In this document: positions 1-11,990 of the stretch, piece by piece | Numbering within the stretch: the first letter of the stretch is position 1 | Layout of the letters: every line of letters begins with the position of its first letter | Assembly (NCBI RefSeq): GCF_000002995.4 | Contig: NW_025062479.1 | Location: 12,133,721-12,197,720 of the forward strand | DNA from: Brugia malayi | Taxonomy: Eukaryota > Nematoda > Chromadorea > Rhabditida > Onchocercidae | Direction: 5' to 3' | Length of the DNA stretch: 64,000 bases | The notes under the pieces: model-generated | Database searches by the model: none | What the model was told of the DNA's origin: nothing | The model's input: only the letters and a program-made list of their open reading frames with translations | Program-made: the position numbers and the translations under genes

Positions 1-270
1 CGCAATTTTATTTTTATTTCATTTCCCTTTTCTTATCATTGGTCATATTTATATTTTTTAACGAAGATTGTGTATGACACATCGTTTTATTATATTGTGA
101 ATATATTTAAACACTTTGAAGTTGTCACTGTGCAAGTTGTAGATTTTATTTCAATTCGACATTTTGCGCTTCGATATGAAGTGTTTTTTTTTTTTTTTTT
201 TTTTTTGTTTTGTTTTTATATTTCGCCTTTTATCACACAAAACCTTCCACGAAACCCGTATCCAGATACT

Positions 271-279
271 TATTTCAGC
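271..279 (+). other. Probable SL trans-splice acceptor for the RRM gene
   Basis: A TTATTTCAG acceptor ends at 278 and the first usable ATG follows one base later (280). An acceptor right in front of a start codon, with no donor or upstream exon in view, is the usual sign of spliced-leader trans-splicing in nematodes. This is inferred from position only. Confidence 0.45.
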
Positions 280-2860
280 ATGGTGTGGAAGTGGCAACGG
301 TTGGACAGTTTCGAAGCACGGTTTTGTAGCCCAGAAGCTTCCAAGCAAGCTGGAAATGTGGTGCCAGGTGTTGGTTGGTGAAAACCGTACGTCCGAACCA
401 CTGATGACTTTTAACCGATGAGTAGATTGAATAGAGCGATTTTAACAGCTGACGGTGTGAATCTTTATCAGGAGATTTGCGAAAAGTTTTGTCTGACATG
501 CAAATGTACTGCTACCTGGGGGGTTATTTGGTACAAATGATCAGACAGTGCAAGTAGCCACACAACGGAGCTGGTGATTTATTTGTAAACCATATGTTGC
601 TAGGATATAAGAAAAGTATTGCTAGCTCATTATTTAGTTGGTAGTTGGCTGTTTTGTATGATGGCATAAATCATCTGCGTTTTTCTATTTTCTGTGGCAG
701 GGACGGTTTTCAATTTTTTTTTTTTTTTCACACCATTATGACCTAATGATGAAAAGAAAACCATTGGTTAATTTGTAAAGTAATGGTTGATCTTTACGAG
801 ATACTTTGACAGTGTGAAAGCAGTGGAGCATTCTATCCTGTTAATTTCTTCATCTCTTATTAGGAATTTCTTAAATGGTTCATTTGTGTGCTGTTTAAAG
901 AAAGCAACAGCACTTCTGCAAGAGAATAGGCGATTTTCCTCAGAGTGTGGGAATGAAAATGTAAAAGTGAGATAAGATTAAGGAAATTTTCGTAGATCGG
1001 AATCGTATAGCCAAATTCATTGAAGGCGTTGGAGACGACTGTGAGTGACGGTGGAGTGGACTAATTCACACATGTAGAAAATATAAATAATCTGGTTGGG
1101 ACTTAGTCGCTTCTTCAGATGTTGACCATCATGCTTTTCGTAGGACAAAAGCGAGGTTATTATGGTTTCTCTGTGTTCTGCATCACCACTTCATTTTGTT
1201 CATATCATAATGATGGTAAAAACTGCTTCGGTTATTTGTTCGTAATAGAACAGCTTTTTAGACTTCGTTTTGATTTCAAGGAACTTGAAAACTTTCATAG
1301 AAATCCTTCCTATTGTTCTATTAAAAAAAAGCTACACAGCAGAGAGAAAAATAAGGAGTGAATTGGAGTGGAATGGCTTAGGATGAAGAAGGAAAGATAA
1401 TTATGAAACAAAATTCGAATCAAGTCTTTCCCTTTCTGTTTTGAAACCCTATGATGCAAGGAAGATGCATTCTAGGACGTGATTTGTACAGCCATTAAGC
1501 TATACTAATAAATCCTTCTAGTTAGGTATGTTAGTTTGCAAAAAAAGGCCTTTTAAATGGTTGGGATGAATACATTTCTAGAAGGTGCTAAAACGCTCGT
1601 ATGTGTGGTGAGCTGGAAACTTTTAAGTTCAATATACATCAGTGTTATTATTTTAACATAGTTCATTGTTATGCATTTGTTCATTAGCAGTAAACTTCAA
1701 ATTTAAATTAAAATCTTTGTTCTCCGTTAGGATGATGCAAATGCATAAAATTTTTTCATTCGGAATGGTGTAGGATACGTGCAGAATGAATTTTAGAAAG
1801 ATTTGCAATTTTTCGGTTTATCTGGAATTTTCTGAGAATAAAACTCTGTTGGAAAAACAGAAAACATTTTGGACCAGTATCACGTCCTGAACTTATTGTG
1901 AATATGCATGAGATACTGGAAAATATACAAATTAGTTTTTTGATTGGCTCGTGTGTTTCTTTTAGTAGATACTCCTTGAACTCAGTTACCCAAGTTTTAC
2001 CTTGAATTGTTGAAGGTAGCTCTGATCACTTTTGAAAATCCATCTGACCCATCCTAGCAGCTTCAGTTTACTTTCATAAGTCTTTTGCGCTTCCGGATAT
2101 GTTCTGAGAAGACATTTGCAACAAGGAAGTGAAGGGGGATACTGCATCCTTAATGTTATATTTCCACATTTCGATTGGTTGAAATATTTTGGTGAGAAAA
2201 TTTTTGGATTGGTTATAGTTGGCATGTAATATAACTTGCAAAAAAAAAGAAAAAAAAAAACGAAAAAAAGATTTTACGTGAACACAGACCTAACAAACCT
2301 TAAAAATGAGTTTACTAAAATTCCCAACATTTATGATAGCTATTCATTAAGCTGAAGTATCCTTTATTTGTGTTTTGCAAATCCAGTTATCATATTCATG
2401 AGGTGTTTTCTACCTGTTATAAAATCTTTTGTATGGCATCAGTGAACCACAAAACTTCCTGAAGAAACTCCATTACTGCTGGAATTTAGTTACAAAGAAC
2501 AACTCCCTTACTCCTCCAAAAATCTGTGGCAATTTGGGTTTTAACCTTTGAGCTGCAATGAAATATTGTTCCGAGTATTTCACAACGTTTTGTTGAGTAC
2601 GGTAGCAGACTGGTGAAATCTCAACTGATCAACCGGGTGAGAATAGTTTATATGCAGTTTGCCTTTGGTTATTTGAGATAATCTCTTTATAAAATTTGGC
2701 GTTGGACTTCACTTGCTTATTTCTTCGCCTTCATTACATCGCTATACATTAATCCACATGCAATTCTGTTGAATTAAGAAAATGTCGTAGGGGAACGAAG
2801 TGACCTTCGTATGTTCGTGATTTTGCGATACAAAGATGTTATTCAAAATAACATCTGATG

Positions 2861-2913
<53 letters not shown>

Positions 2914-5254
2914 TAAGTAAGCCTGAGTTTGATATGTAAAAGTTTCATTCCATATGTTGCGCGTTACTTTGACGTCTATGTTCACTACAGCGTTTTATTG
3001 ACACATTTGGCTTTTATCACACTGCATCGAAAAAACTTTTGTTTTTAAACTGTTTTATGGCTTGCTCAGTTTAATTACAAGAAGTTAAAAGCCTACTTTT
3101 TTTTTTCGATCAAACTTGAGATGGTTGAGCTCAAGCCTCATATCATGCTTAGAGTCAAGTTGTTGTAGGACAACGAAGCGAACTTCCTCTCTTCGTGATT
3201 TTTAGATCCATAAAGTGTTATTCAAACCATGTCTCTTATGTACGTACATTTTCATTTTGCATAGCTGTACAGATATTCGTAATTTCAGTGCTGGTCGCAG
3301 AAAGTGTCGATCAAGTGGTTGGAAGGAGTCCAATATGTTTTCACCTGTATATTCTTCTGGTTGGTATTAATATGTGTAGGAGTAGTAGTTTCTTATGTTG
3401 TATTTATTATATAATGTGTTTGGAAAACAAAAAGGTTTTTGAATTCGTTCGAAGTTATATTATCATCGAATCTGTATTTAGGACTCATCTGTTTGAACGT
3501 TATTGCATCTGTTGAGTTTCAGGAGGAGTACATGTGCCACATCCAATGTTTATGTCGCTCCAAGGTGTTCCTAATGCTCCACGCATGTCTTATGTCCCTG
3601 CACTTCACCCTTTCCCTTTTCCTTCTTTCACGCCAAACACTTTTCCTCCACTGCATCGAAATGGAATTTTAGTACATTATAACAGTGAGTGTCCGCCTCA
3701 ACCCCGAAAGCTATTTATTGGTGGTCTGAGTCACGAAACTACAGATGAGCAGGTATTATTCATATACAGAAGAGTCGCAGCATGATTATTATTTTTAATT
3801 TATGGTTAAGAAAGATATTTTTTGGATGAATCAGAATCTCATTGCAGTGGTTTTCGAAAATTTTAATGTACTTTGTAAAACACATGATGAGTAACTGACT
3901 ACTGCTGTAAGCTTTTTTGGAACTGTCGGCTCATTTAGTGATGAATGAAATCTTTACGTTTTGTATTTGTTTATCTAAGAGTTCGTATGTTAAAGCTTCG
4001 ACAGTATTATTCGCAGTGGGGTACTGTGGTGGACTGTATAGTTATCAGGGATCCACAGACGAAGTACTCACGTGGATTTGGATTTGTTACATTCGCAACC
4101 ATACAGATGGCTGAGGCTGCTATGGCGGACAGACCTCACACTATAAACAATAAGGTATTTATCCATTTGATATCAGGTGATGTTTAGAAATTGTTCTCTG
4201 CGTATATCATTGTGTTTTCGTTTGAAATATTTACTACACTTCAGGTGGTTGATCCAAAGCGCGCTATACCTCGTGAACAGATGTCACCCCTCCTTCCTAA
4301 CCATCCTCCATCATTTCTGGAAATTGAACCTGATCCAGGATGCAAGTTGTCTTTGTCAGGTGAAGTTCTTTTCTTTGAAAAGATGTAATTTAACATGGTA
4401 TTCTTTGACTGGATCTTGTCATATAAATATTTGTTTCAGGAATACATTGGGCATGGCACACAGTTGACGATTTACGACAATATTTCGACAATTTCGGGAC
4501 CGTTGAGCAAGTTGAAATTTTGGGCAATCCTAGAGGACTTGGTTTTGTTGTTTTCGAAAATAAGTCTTCAGCGGATAAGTGTTTGGAGCATGGGAAAATT
4601 CACATAATCAATGGTCAGAAGTGTGAGATTACTGTAAGTTCAATTTCAGTTTATGTATTATTGTTTATATTTTTTTGTTCCGCTGTTGAATATTTTGGAT
4701 TTGATTCACTGGAAGTTTTCTAAGAAAAACTAGGGACTTGTTTTTTTTTTTTTTCTTGTAATAATGTTTACAAGTGATATGGTATTAAATGGAGACTAGT
4801 ATTGCTTGTCAATTTTTTTTTTTGTTTAATAACGCAACCGAAATTTGTTTTGCAGCGCAACCCAATTGAACATTCCATCTATCAACGCAATGATATATAT
4901 GATGGTAATGATTCGGAGATAATCGATGAGCAGGCTGATTCTGCTAGCGCCAGTGGGCATGAAACACCCGATGACGGCTCCGTAAAAGCTCTTGAAAATG
5001 GTTTCGCGAACAGTTTGAACTTCGTCGAAACGGGAAATGCTTGCACTTCTTGTGATGTTGATATTGCTGAAAAATTGAATGCGAATGATGGGAATAAGAA
5101 AGTTATCAAATTGTCGAAAATAGAAAAAGAAGATGTAAATTCAAAGTGTATCAAAGAGATGGGGGGTAAAAAGGATGCGAACGATAAGCGTGACAAAAAG
5201 ATTCCTATATTGAAAACTGATAAGAAGAAAATTAAGAAAGCAAGCAAAAATTAA
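280..5254 (+). CDS. hnRNP A/B-like RNA-binding protein with two RRMs
   Basis: Six exons join in phase: 280-367, 3523-3752, 3996-4154, 4245-4359, 4440-4633 and 4856-5254, giving 394 residues. A Pro/Phe-rich N-terminus is followed by RRM1 at about 91-170. It has RNP2 (KLFIGGLS), RNP1 (SRGFGFVTF) and the family signature RDPQTK, then VVDPKRAIPRE. RRM2 lies at about 193-262 and is divergent: RNP2 reads LSLSGI and RNP1 reads GLGFVVF. The tail (263-394) is acidic, then Lys-rich, and lacks the Gly-rich low-complexity domain usual in hnRNP A/B. Known members bind pre-mRNA and mRNA and act in splicing, transport and stability, mostly in the nucleus. The first exon (29 residues) is the least certain: it rests on an acceptor-ATG junction and a phase match across a 3.15-kb intron. 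Without it, translation could start at Met 3546. DAZAP1 or musashi-like proteins are alternatives, but RRM1 fits hnRNP A/B best. Confidence 0.85.
2781..2848 (+). repeat. Dispersed repeat copy 1 (about 65 bp)
   Basis: This segment resembles 3161-3226. Both contain a GTAGG..AACGAAG block, CTTCGT, a TTCGTGATTTT block and a GTTATTCAAA end, at roughly three-quarters identity by eye. It lies just left of the AT microsatellite. Confidence 0.55.
2862..2910. repeat. AT dinucleotide microsatellite
   Basis: About 24 uninterrupted AT units, the longest simple repeat in the window. Likely length-polymorphic. Confidence 0.95.
3161..3226 (+). repeat. Dispersed repeat copy 2 (about 65 bp)
   Basis: Second, diverged copy of the segment at 2781-2848, in the same orientation and about 380 bp away. 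This may be an old local duplication or two copies of a small mobile repeat. Confidence 0.55.
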
Positions 5255-7147
5255 AAAGTAAGTGCAAGTTGAGCATCTTATTCCATTTTTTTTTAATTTT
5301 TCAGGTGTTGGAAGAGCTGTCATTTTTGTATTTTTCTATTTGTATAACTCTGCACAGTACTTTTTTTTAGTGACCGGATCTTTTACTTGGTTGCCTTATT
5401 ATCATTATCACCAGTAATACAGTAGTACTAAAAAAGATTCATGGGTGTTGGGATTTTTCTTTTGTACATAACTTTCATTTATTTGGCTACACCCACTGCT
5501 TTGCATGATTGCAAGAATAGCTAGCATTTTTTGCTTTTTAATATGAGATCTCTTTTCAAATTTTATTTCCATAAAAATCAAATGAGCAGTTGCCGTTACA
5601 CACAGTTTTAAGCTTGAGGTGTGGCCACTCTATTATTACAGGATTTAACAGTCATTGAAAAGTATGTAACATCTATCTTTAAATATTTTTGCTCAAACTG
5701 TCTTATCAAGCGTAAACATTTTATTATATGAGATTTACATACAATTGCTTATCTACTAATCTCATTAATTGCCCTCGTATTACGTGATATTCTATTCATT
5801 TTAGTTTTACCGTTCGAGTCGAATTTTGCTCTTTCATGGATCACAATGTACATACATACATGGTTTTATATTATCGTTCATATGAACAATGTTCATTGCC
5901 CTTTTGTTTATTGCTTGAGTCATTAATTCTATAAAATATTTTCAAGTAGTGGTCAAATATTATACCTCGGTCTTTTTTCTTTGCGTAAATCTACGGATCA
6001 TTTATTGATGTTTAATATTTAAATTTTATTTGAACAAAAAATTTATGAAGATTTCGAAAATACTTCTCAAAGTATTTGAAACAGGAAATAGGTTGTTCTT
6101 TTTTCGCTCAGCTTCTTTGTCCTTTAACGAATTACAATGTTAATAATTAGGTTTACTTGTTGCCAGTAATGTCAGCAGTGCAATTTATGAATTGAGGGTC
6201 ATCTTTCACATTTGTTGATAAATTTTTAGCAGATTATGGCACGGTAGTCACCTGTTATCTGATGTTGTTTTTGCTCTTAACCTTTTCCCTCTGCTGTCTT
6301 TTTTCTTGAATAATTGTTCTAGTTTCAGGGATTTTTGTTCTACCAATTTAAAAAAGTCGTAAGTGTACCAAAACGTAGCATACTCTTTCTTACATCTACT
6401 TGTTTGCGCTTAAAATTGTTCCCTTTAATAAAGATCCACGAGGCTTGCTCATTGTAATCCACTCTTATTTTTAAAGATACTTTGTTGCTTGTGTTTTGAG
6501 TTGCACACTGGTAATATTTACTGTGATTGTTAAATGTAATGTTTGTTGGATACTTTTATTATCTAGTTTTGCTTCTTGTTTCGTACATTTCGGATTACTT
6601 TTGCATTTTTCTACACAATTTATGCTCTACCAGTAATATTATATACTTGCATTTTGGATTTTACAAGTCTGTTTATATCGATGCAGATTTAAAAATCATT
6701 GTATTTCTGATATGATCATTAAAGGCGATAAATTAATTCTATTTGACCTGAACAAAAGAATAAAATGCGATTAACGGAAATATAGGTTCCATTCTCCCCA
6801 TTCCGTATTCTTTTTATTAAGAATTAAGCATGCATGAAGTCGTTAAGTCATGATGCTACCGTCAACTAAAAGTGGTAAAGATTATATTTTGTATGAATCT
6901 GCTCATACAGTTGTTCGTAATTTTCGTTGCGCATCATGCACACATGAGCAAAAACACATGTTGGGTAAACGTTTGCATATTCACAGATTAAAAGGCATGC
7001 AAATAGTGAGATTGCGTGATAATTAATCTATTGATTTAGAGGAAAATCATTCAATCTCTTAAAAGATACTATACTAGTGTGCTTATCTGAATTATATAGG
7101 TGATTCTTATCAGAATCATGAGTGGCATAAGTATTCTTCATTCCCAG
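5255..7147. other. 3' region between two convergent genes
   Basis: The RRM gene ends at 5254 on plus and the F-box gene ends at 7148 on minus, so both 3' UTRs fall here. AATAAA-type signals on plus occur near 6427 and 6757, and one on minus near 6813-6818. I see no exon. Confidence 0.6.
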
Positions 7148-10100
7148 TCAGTTGAATAGTAATTGATTGTAATATTTTGAACAATGCATTAGTCCTGTAC
7201 GGCACATTTCGAGCGTCCTGTAAATTATCGACATGAAGATTAGTTTGCATTTTTTTCTAGTGCACTATTTCATTAATGGTGATAATCTTGTCAGAATCGT
7301 GAACAATGCATATCATGACTTACAGATTCCAATAGAGCGTTATATGTTTCTCACTAACCAATTTTAGTTAAAGTGGTAATTTGCGCTGAAATGAGATAGT
7401 AGTTTTTGATGATGTTCGTTTCTTTGGATGATAACTGTACTCTTAGGATTTCTGTTGATTTACCTTGTAGCCACTAATACTACAAATCGATTATTCACCT
7501 GACGACGCATAGCCGGTCAGCTCTTTCAAAATTAGAGCGTACTAATTCGTAATATTGACCATCAGATAATACTACCGAACGCAATTTCAGGCACTTCAAT
7601 CGAAGAGTATCGATGAATTTGCTGAAGCAGAATAATAGTACATCTTGTCCTCTCTGAGATAGAAATTAAAATGCTTCATTGTATATTCATATTCAGAAAT
7701 TCAATTCTGTGAATGAACTAAGATATAGAAGTACTAAATAATGTAGATTAATTGTCTTACCTCGATTTGTCACTGAATCTTAGAGTTCCATCATCCCAGC
7801 GAATTTCAAGACGACATAACTTTGGACAATTCTGCGCGATACTATCGATAAATTGATCAATATGAATTTTTGCAAGTACTTTTGAGCAACAGTCTTCCGC
7901 CGTTCCCATGACAAGTACTCTGCAAAATTTTTCGATGTATTTGAATTTCAAAACACATTAAAAATCCCAGTGAAAAATATTTCTATTCTGAGAATTCCGA
8001 AAGGCATATTCGTTTTTTAGGGAAGGATAAATGTACAAAAACTGGTAGCATAAGATTTCATAATTTATGAGTTTCAGTAAGATTGGCTTCTCAGTGCAGT
8101 CTAAATGAACCTGTAATAAAAAAGCGAGTAACAAATTAGCACAGGTGATCACAGCTGAACTAAAAAGAACTTACTTAATATTTTTAAGCTTTGGTATCAT
8201 ATTTGTCCAGAAATACTCCAGTAATTTATGATGTCCCCCCAAGTTTAAGCCCAGCAATTGGTTTCCCATCCTGGATATGAGGTCAGTTAATGACGCTTCA
8301 TTCAGTGAATCACAGGTGTCTAAGTTAAGATACTGCAGGTTTACAATGGAATCTGAAGCCAGCCAGGCTTCTAGGACCTGAAAATTAGCTAATAAATGTT
8401 TCGAAGATGTGTGATCCTGATATGGTCTACTCTGTGTTTGTTACTTTATAATCTCACCTGGTCATTCATGTTTTCCAGCCAAGATGCATCAAGCCAAATG
8501 AGATGTTTTAGTCGAGTTAAAATGCTAATTAATGCGTCGGGTGATAGTTCAGTAGCACAGATATTTAACTCTTCGATGTGTGTTTTTTCCCACTCGATAG
8601 ATTTTATGATTTCATTGTCAAGTGCTGAAGTTCACTTTATTTAGTGAATTGCGTACATAGTAGTTGTGTAGGAATATGTTCATATAGTACTAAAAAAAGA
8701 ATATTCTATTAGAAGAATTAAGGTGAAGCAGTAGAACGGTAAATTAAGATATATTTCTGGAAGCTTCTCACATTAATTAGCTAAAGTGGTTGGAACCAAC
8801 AAAACAGGTACAATCACTTTTGAAAAACACACATGCGTGAGCGAGAAGAAGGCTCCTAAGCTTTTTGCAGCGTTGCAGCACAAGTCGAAGACATGATCCG
8901 GTAACTTTTGTGCAATAATTAATACAGAGGCATTCTAGATGGGCGCAATTGGATGATATCGACTCAACATGCTCGTCTGTTATAAAAGGTACCTAAAGTT
9001 TCCATTCACTTTGTATAAAATGCCTGAATGACGGCACAAAAAGCGAAACTTAAAGAATGAAAGCTTGAACCTCACAAATGCTAAAGAGAATTGAAATTTC
9101 GTTTAAATAAAATTCTTCGTGTCATCATCATTTACTTAACAGTTGTGGAAATATCTAAGGATTAAAGAAATAATATTGTTACAATACAAAGGATTAAATT
9201 TCTCAAAATTAGCAATGCAAAATATAAACATATGAATAAACTAACGCCCCAGAAGTTAACAACACGAAGATTTGGTATGTACTGTTTTAGTTTATGTACG
9301 TTCACTGTTTCATAAACTTCTTCTTCTTCGTCTTCTATCTTTTCATATGTTCCTGTAAATGTTATCGAAATCATGAACTGACGAAGAAGGATTTAGATAT
9401 GAAAATTTGCTAAAATCATCGCTTTGTATTCTGGATCTAATCTTGTCTAAAGTTTTTTCAGTTCAATGGATGATCTGTGATGTTGTTGTTAAATGAGGTA
9501 TACTAATTACCAATAATCTGAAGCACTTCCATCGAAGAAATGAATGTGTAAACTTTCCTCAAAAATCCTTCCAGGAAAATATTCCCACTCAAACATATTG
9601 TTAGTGAACGTAATCTGCTCGGAAAACTTTGCAAATCTGAGAAATCGTGTAGTTGCATCGCTGTTGAGAAATCTGGCAAATAAGTAAAGTTAATAAACAA
9701 TGGATGAAACCGACATAATAAGAGCAATACTTGTGAATTTGATCTCGAACAGATATACTGATAACTTTCAAACAAATAGTTAAATGGTGCCCAGTTGTAA
9801 TGGGTCACTTGCCTTAGAAATTTTAAGCAAGACCGCAGCTTTGTACCACATGCCACCAAATCATCAAATGATTCCAACCATCTATTTTATTAATTAGTAG
9901 ATCACATAAGGCATTAGTAGACAGCAACTTTTTTTTTTTTGCCATTAAAAAGTTTTGTATTAAATGATCAGATAGATTTTGCAAATTTACTCGACAATAA
10001 CTGCATTTTACTAGACTTTCAGAAGTTTTTAGAACTTGAAAAGATTAGATACTAAATCATAAACGGTCAGAAGAGGTCTTACCTAATGTCATAGACCAAA

Positions 10101-11130
10101 GTTGAGGACACCGAGCAGCTAATTCATGAAGCACGTTAGGTGTTATCAAATCAGTTGCTAGCTCAATCACTCGTAACTCTGTAAAACGTGATCCAATCAA
10201 GTGCAGCAAATATTCTTGATTGGTTACCTAAAAAAATGTCCTCAAAAAACTTTATATCATATTTCATGCTTTGTTATCATCACACGATTGAATTTTCAGT
10301 TTTTGTGTGGTAAACAGGCATAACTAAGCAAGCTAAGTGAACAAATCAGCAGAAAAAAATCGGAAAAAAGAACTTTAAATTAAAATAGTTTGACTATGAA
10401 ACCCTTAGAACATAAGGCGCTAACTTGTAAACCACCGTATGATGGGCGAAAAGAGATAAGGTGCCACAGCGATGGACTCTGAGCAATTTCCTTCCAGCGC
10501 CTACAAACTTGTCCAACAATGAGCACTTGATAAGGTGAAAGATATGAAAATATCGCTTGGAGCATTTTGTCCGGTAATTTTTCGACTGTCTGCAAAAGAT
10601 CCAGAGAAGACAATTGAAACGAAAAAAAATCGAATTTCATTTTTTATTTAAAAATTCAAATGTCATGACGTTTACAAATAAAAAATTAATACTATGCATT
10701 GCAGTCAGCGAAATCTATCACTGTCTGATTAATTTCTATAATGTGTTCTTCTTCATTTTAATGCTTTGCACAACAGCTAAGAACTTGACAAGCTCTCTTT
10801 GCCCTCTGTACATCCATCAGAATAACTTCTGAATGCTGCTAAAAAGGCAAAATAGCTGATGGGATGCGAAAGATTCCAGTGAGTTTTACACAACAATAAT
10901 AATGATGATGTTAATTGTGTCAATACATTTTAATTTTTCTCATGAATTGTTGATGCATGAAATTTCAATTAAAAAAAAAATTGAACATTGATAAATATGA
11001 TACCACAGTAATGACTAACAACGACATTGCCTAATGAAACTGTCGACAGTTCGTCTTCCTCCATTTTTTTGGTGAAGCTATCAATTTGATGCTTTGTTAA
11101 GCGACGGGTCATATCGTAGAGGGCTGCCAT
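7148..11130 (-). CDS. F-box/leucine-rich-repeat protein (SCF substrate adaptor), one apparent frame break
   Basis: Eleven exons read on minus: 11130-about 11041, 10589-10425, 10227-10083, 9672-9511, 9352-9246, 8992-8833, 8624-8458, 8378-8175, 7919-7761, 7621-7499 and 7217-7148, about 516-523 residues. The F-box follows the short N-terminus (VEKLPDKMLQAIFSYLSPYQ, CRRWKEIAQ). The rest is LRR-like, with an acidic GTYEKIEDEEEEVYE stretch, MGTAEDCC..IHIDQFIDSIAQ, CLKLRSVVLSDGQYYELV and a C-terminal YYNQLLFN. From memory these landmarks match a widely conserved animal FBXL family that I associate with Drosophila FipoQ; the name is not certain. F-box proteins link substrates to Skp1-Cul1 ubiquitin ligases. 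All exon lengths fit the frame except 8175-8378, which is one base too long: a run of four T at 8340-8343 where three are needed. The exon 1 donor is ambiguous (11041 or 11020). Confidence 0.88.
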
Positions 11131-11533
11131 TTTTCACTACGATTTTAGTAGTACCATAAAATCACTCACTTCATTTAATCAACTGAGAACAAGTTTGAGT
11201 GACACGTTTTTTTATACAAAGATGGATCATGGCGTTAGCTAGAATGATGGCGTTGTAGACTAATGATAAGAGCACTCAGTGAATTCATGCCACATTTACT
11301 TATGTACTTGTTCATCAAATGTTCTGCTATAAAAAAAATGAAAAAAAAAAGCAGAATGAAGTAAAGAGTTGAACTAGGACAGACATGCAAATATCCGGTA
11401 CATGAAAATCATTCACAAGAAATCATTCATGGTAGGTTGGCTTGCGCCAACTGCGCTTACTAAACTATTTTTCCAGCCTTTATTCTAACACAAGGGAATT
11501 TATTAGTCTCGTAAAAAAGTTCATTTTAGTTCC

Positions 11534-11616
11534 ATTAAAAATGTTCATGATAAGTAAGAAAATAATTGATTTACTATCCAATAAAAATGTTCATAATAAG
11601 TAAAAATAATTGATTA
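11534..11616. repeat. Tandem duplication, two copies of about 38 bp
   Basis: Copies at 11534-11570 and 11580-11616 share AAAAATGTTCAT.ATAAGTAA and AATAATTGATT with few differences. Very AT-rich, with no coding meaning seen. Confidence 0.7.
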
Positions 11617-11990
11617 AGAGGAAAATAACAAGAGATGAATATGAATTAAGATACAAAATCTGTAAAGGAAAGAATAATGTTTAATAATTATACATTGAAT
11701 GGATTTATGTAAAATGAAGATGGTTCCATTAATTAATTAATTAATTACAGAGAAGACTGAAAGAAGTTTCAAAAGAAATTTATGATAGAAAGTGTTGGCT
11801 GTACACCAAATATTCTAATATTGTGATTAAACGATTTAAGTGAGTTTCTAAAGACTGATTTTAAAGTATAAAACAAAAAAAAAAAAAACTGAAAAGAGAA
11901 GATTCATTGCAGAATAAAATGGAGGTATAAATGTAATGGATAGATGCTGAATGCTAGATGGAGTAGTTGTGTGCAGTAGACACGCACTGA

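Larger units (their letters stand above)
368..3522 (+). other. Large intron 1 of the RRM gene
   Basis: This 3.15-kb stretch between the proposed first exon and the next coding exon holds no convincing exon. It contains poly-T tracts, a long AT dinucleotide repeat and two copies of a roughly 65-bp dispersed repeat. If the first exon is wrong, this stretch is upstream sequence instead. Confidence 0.45.
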
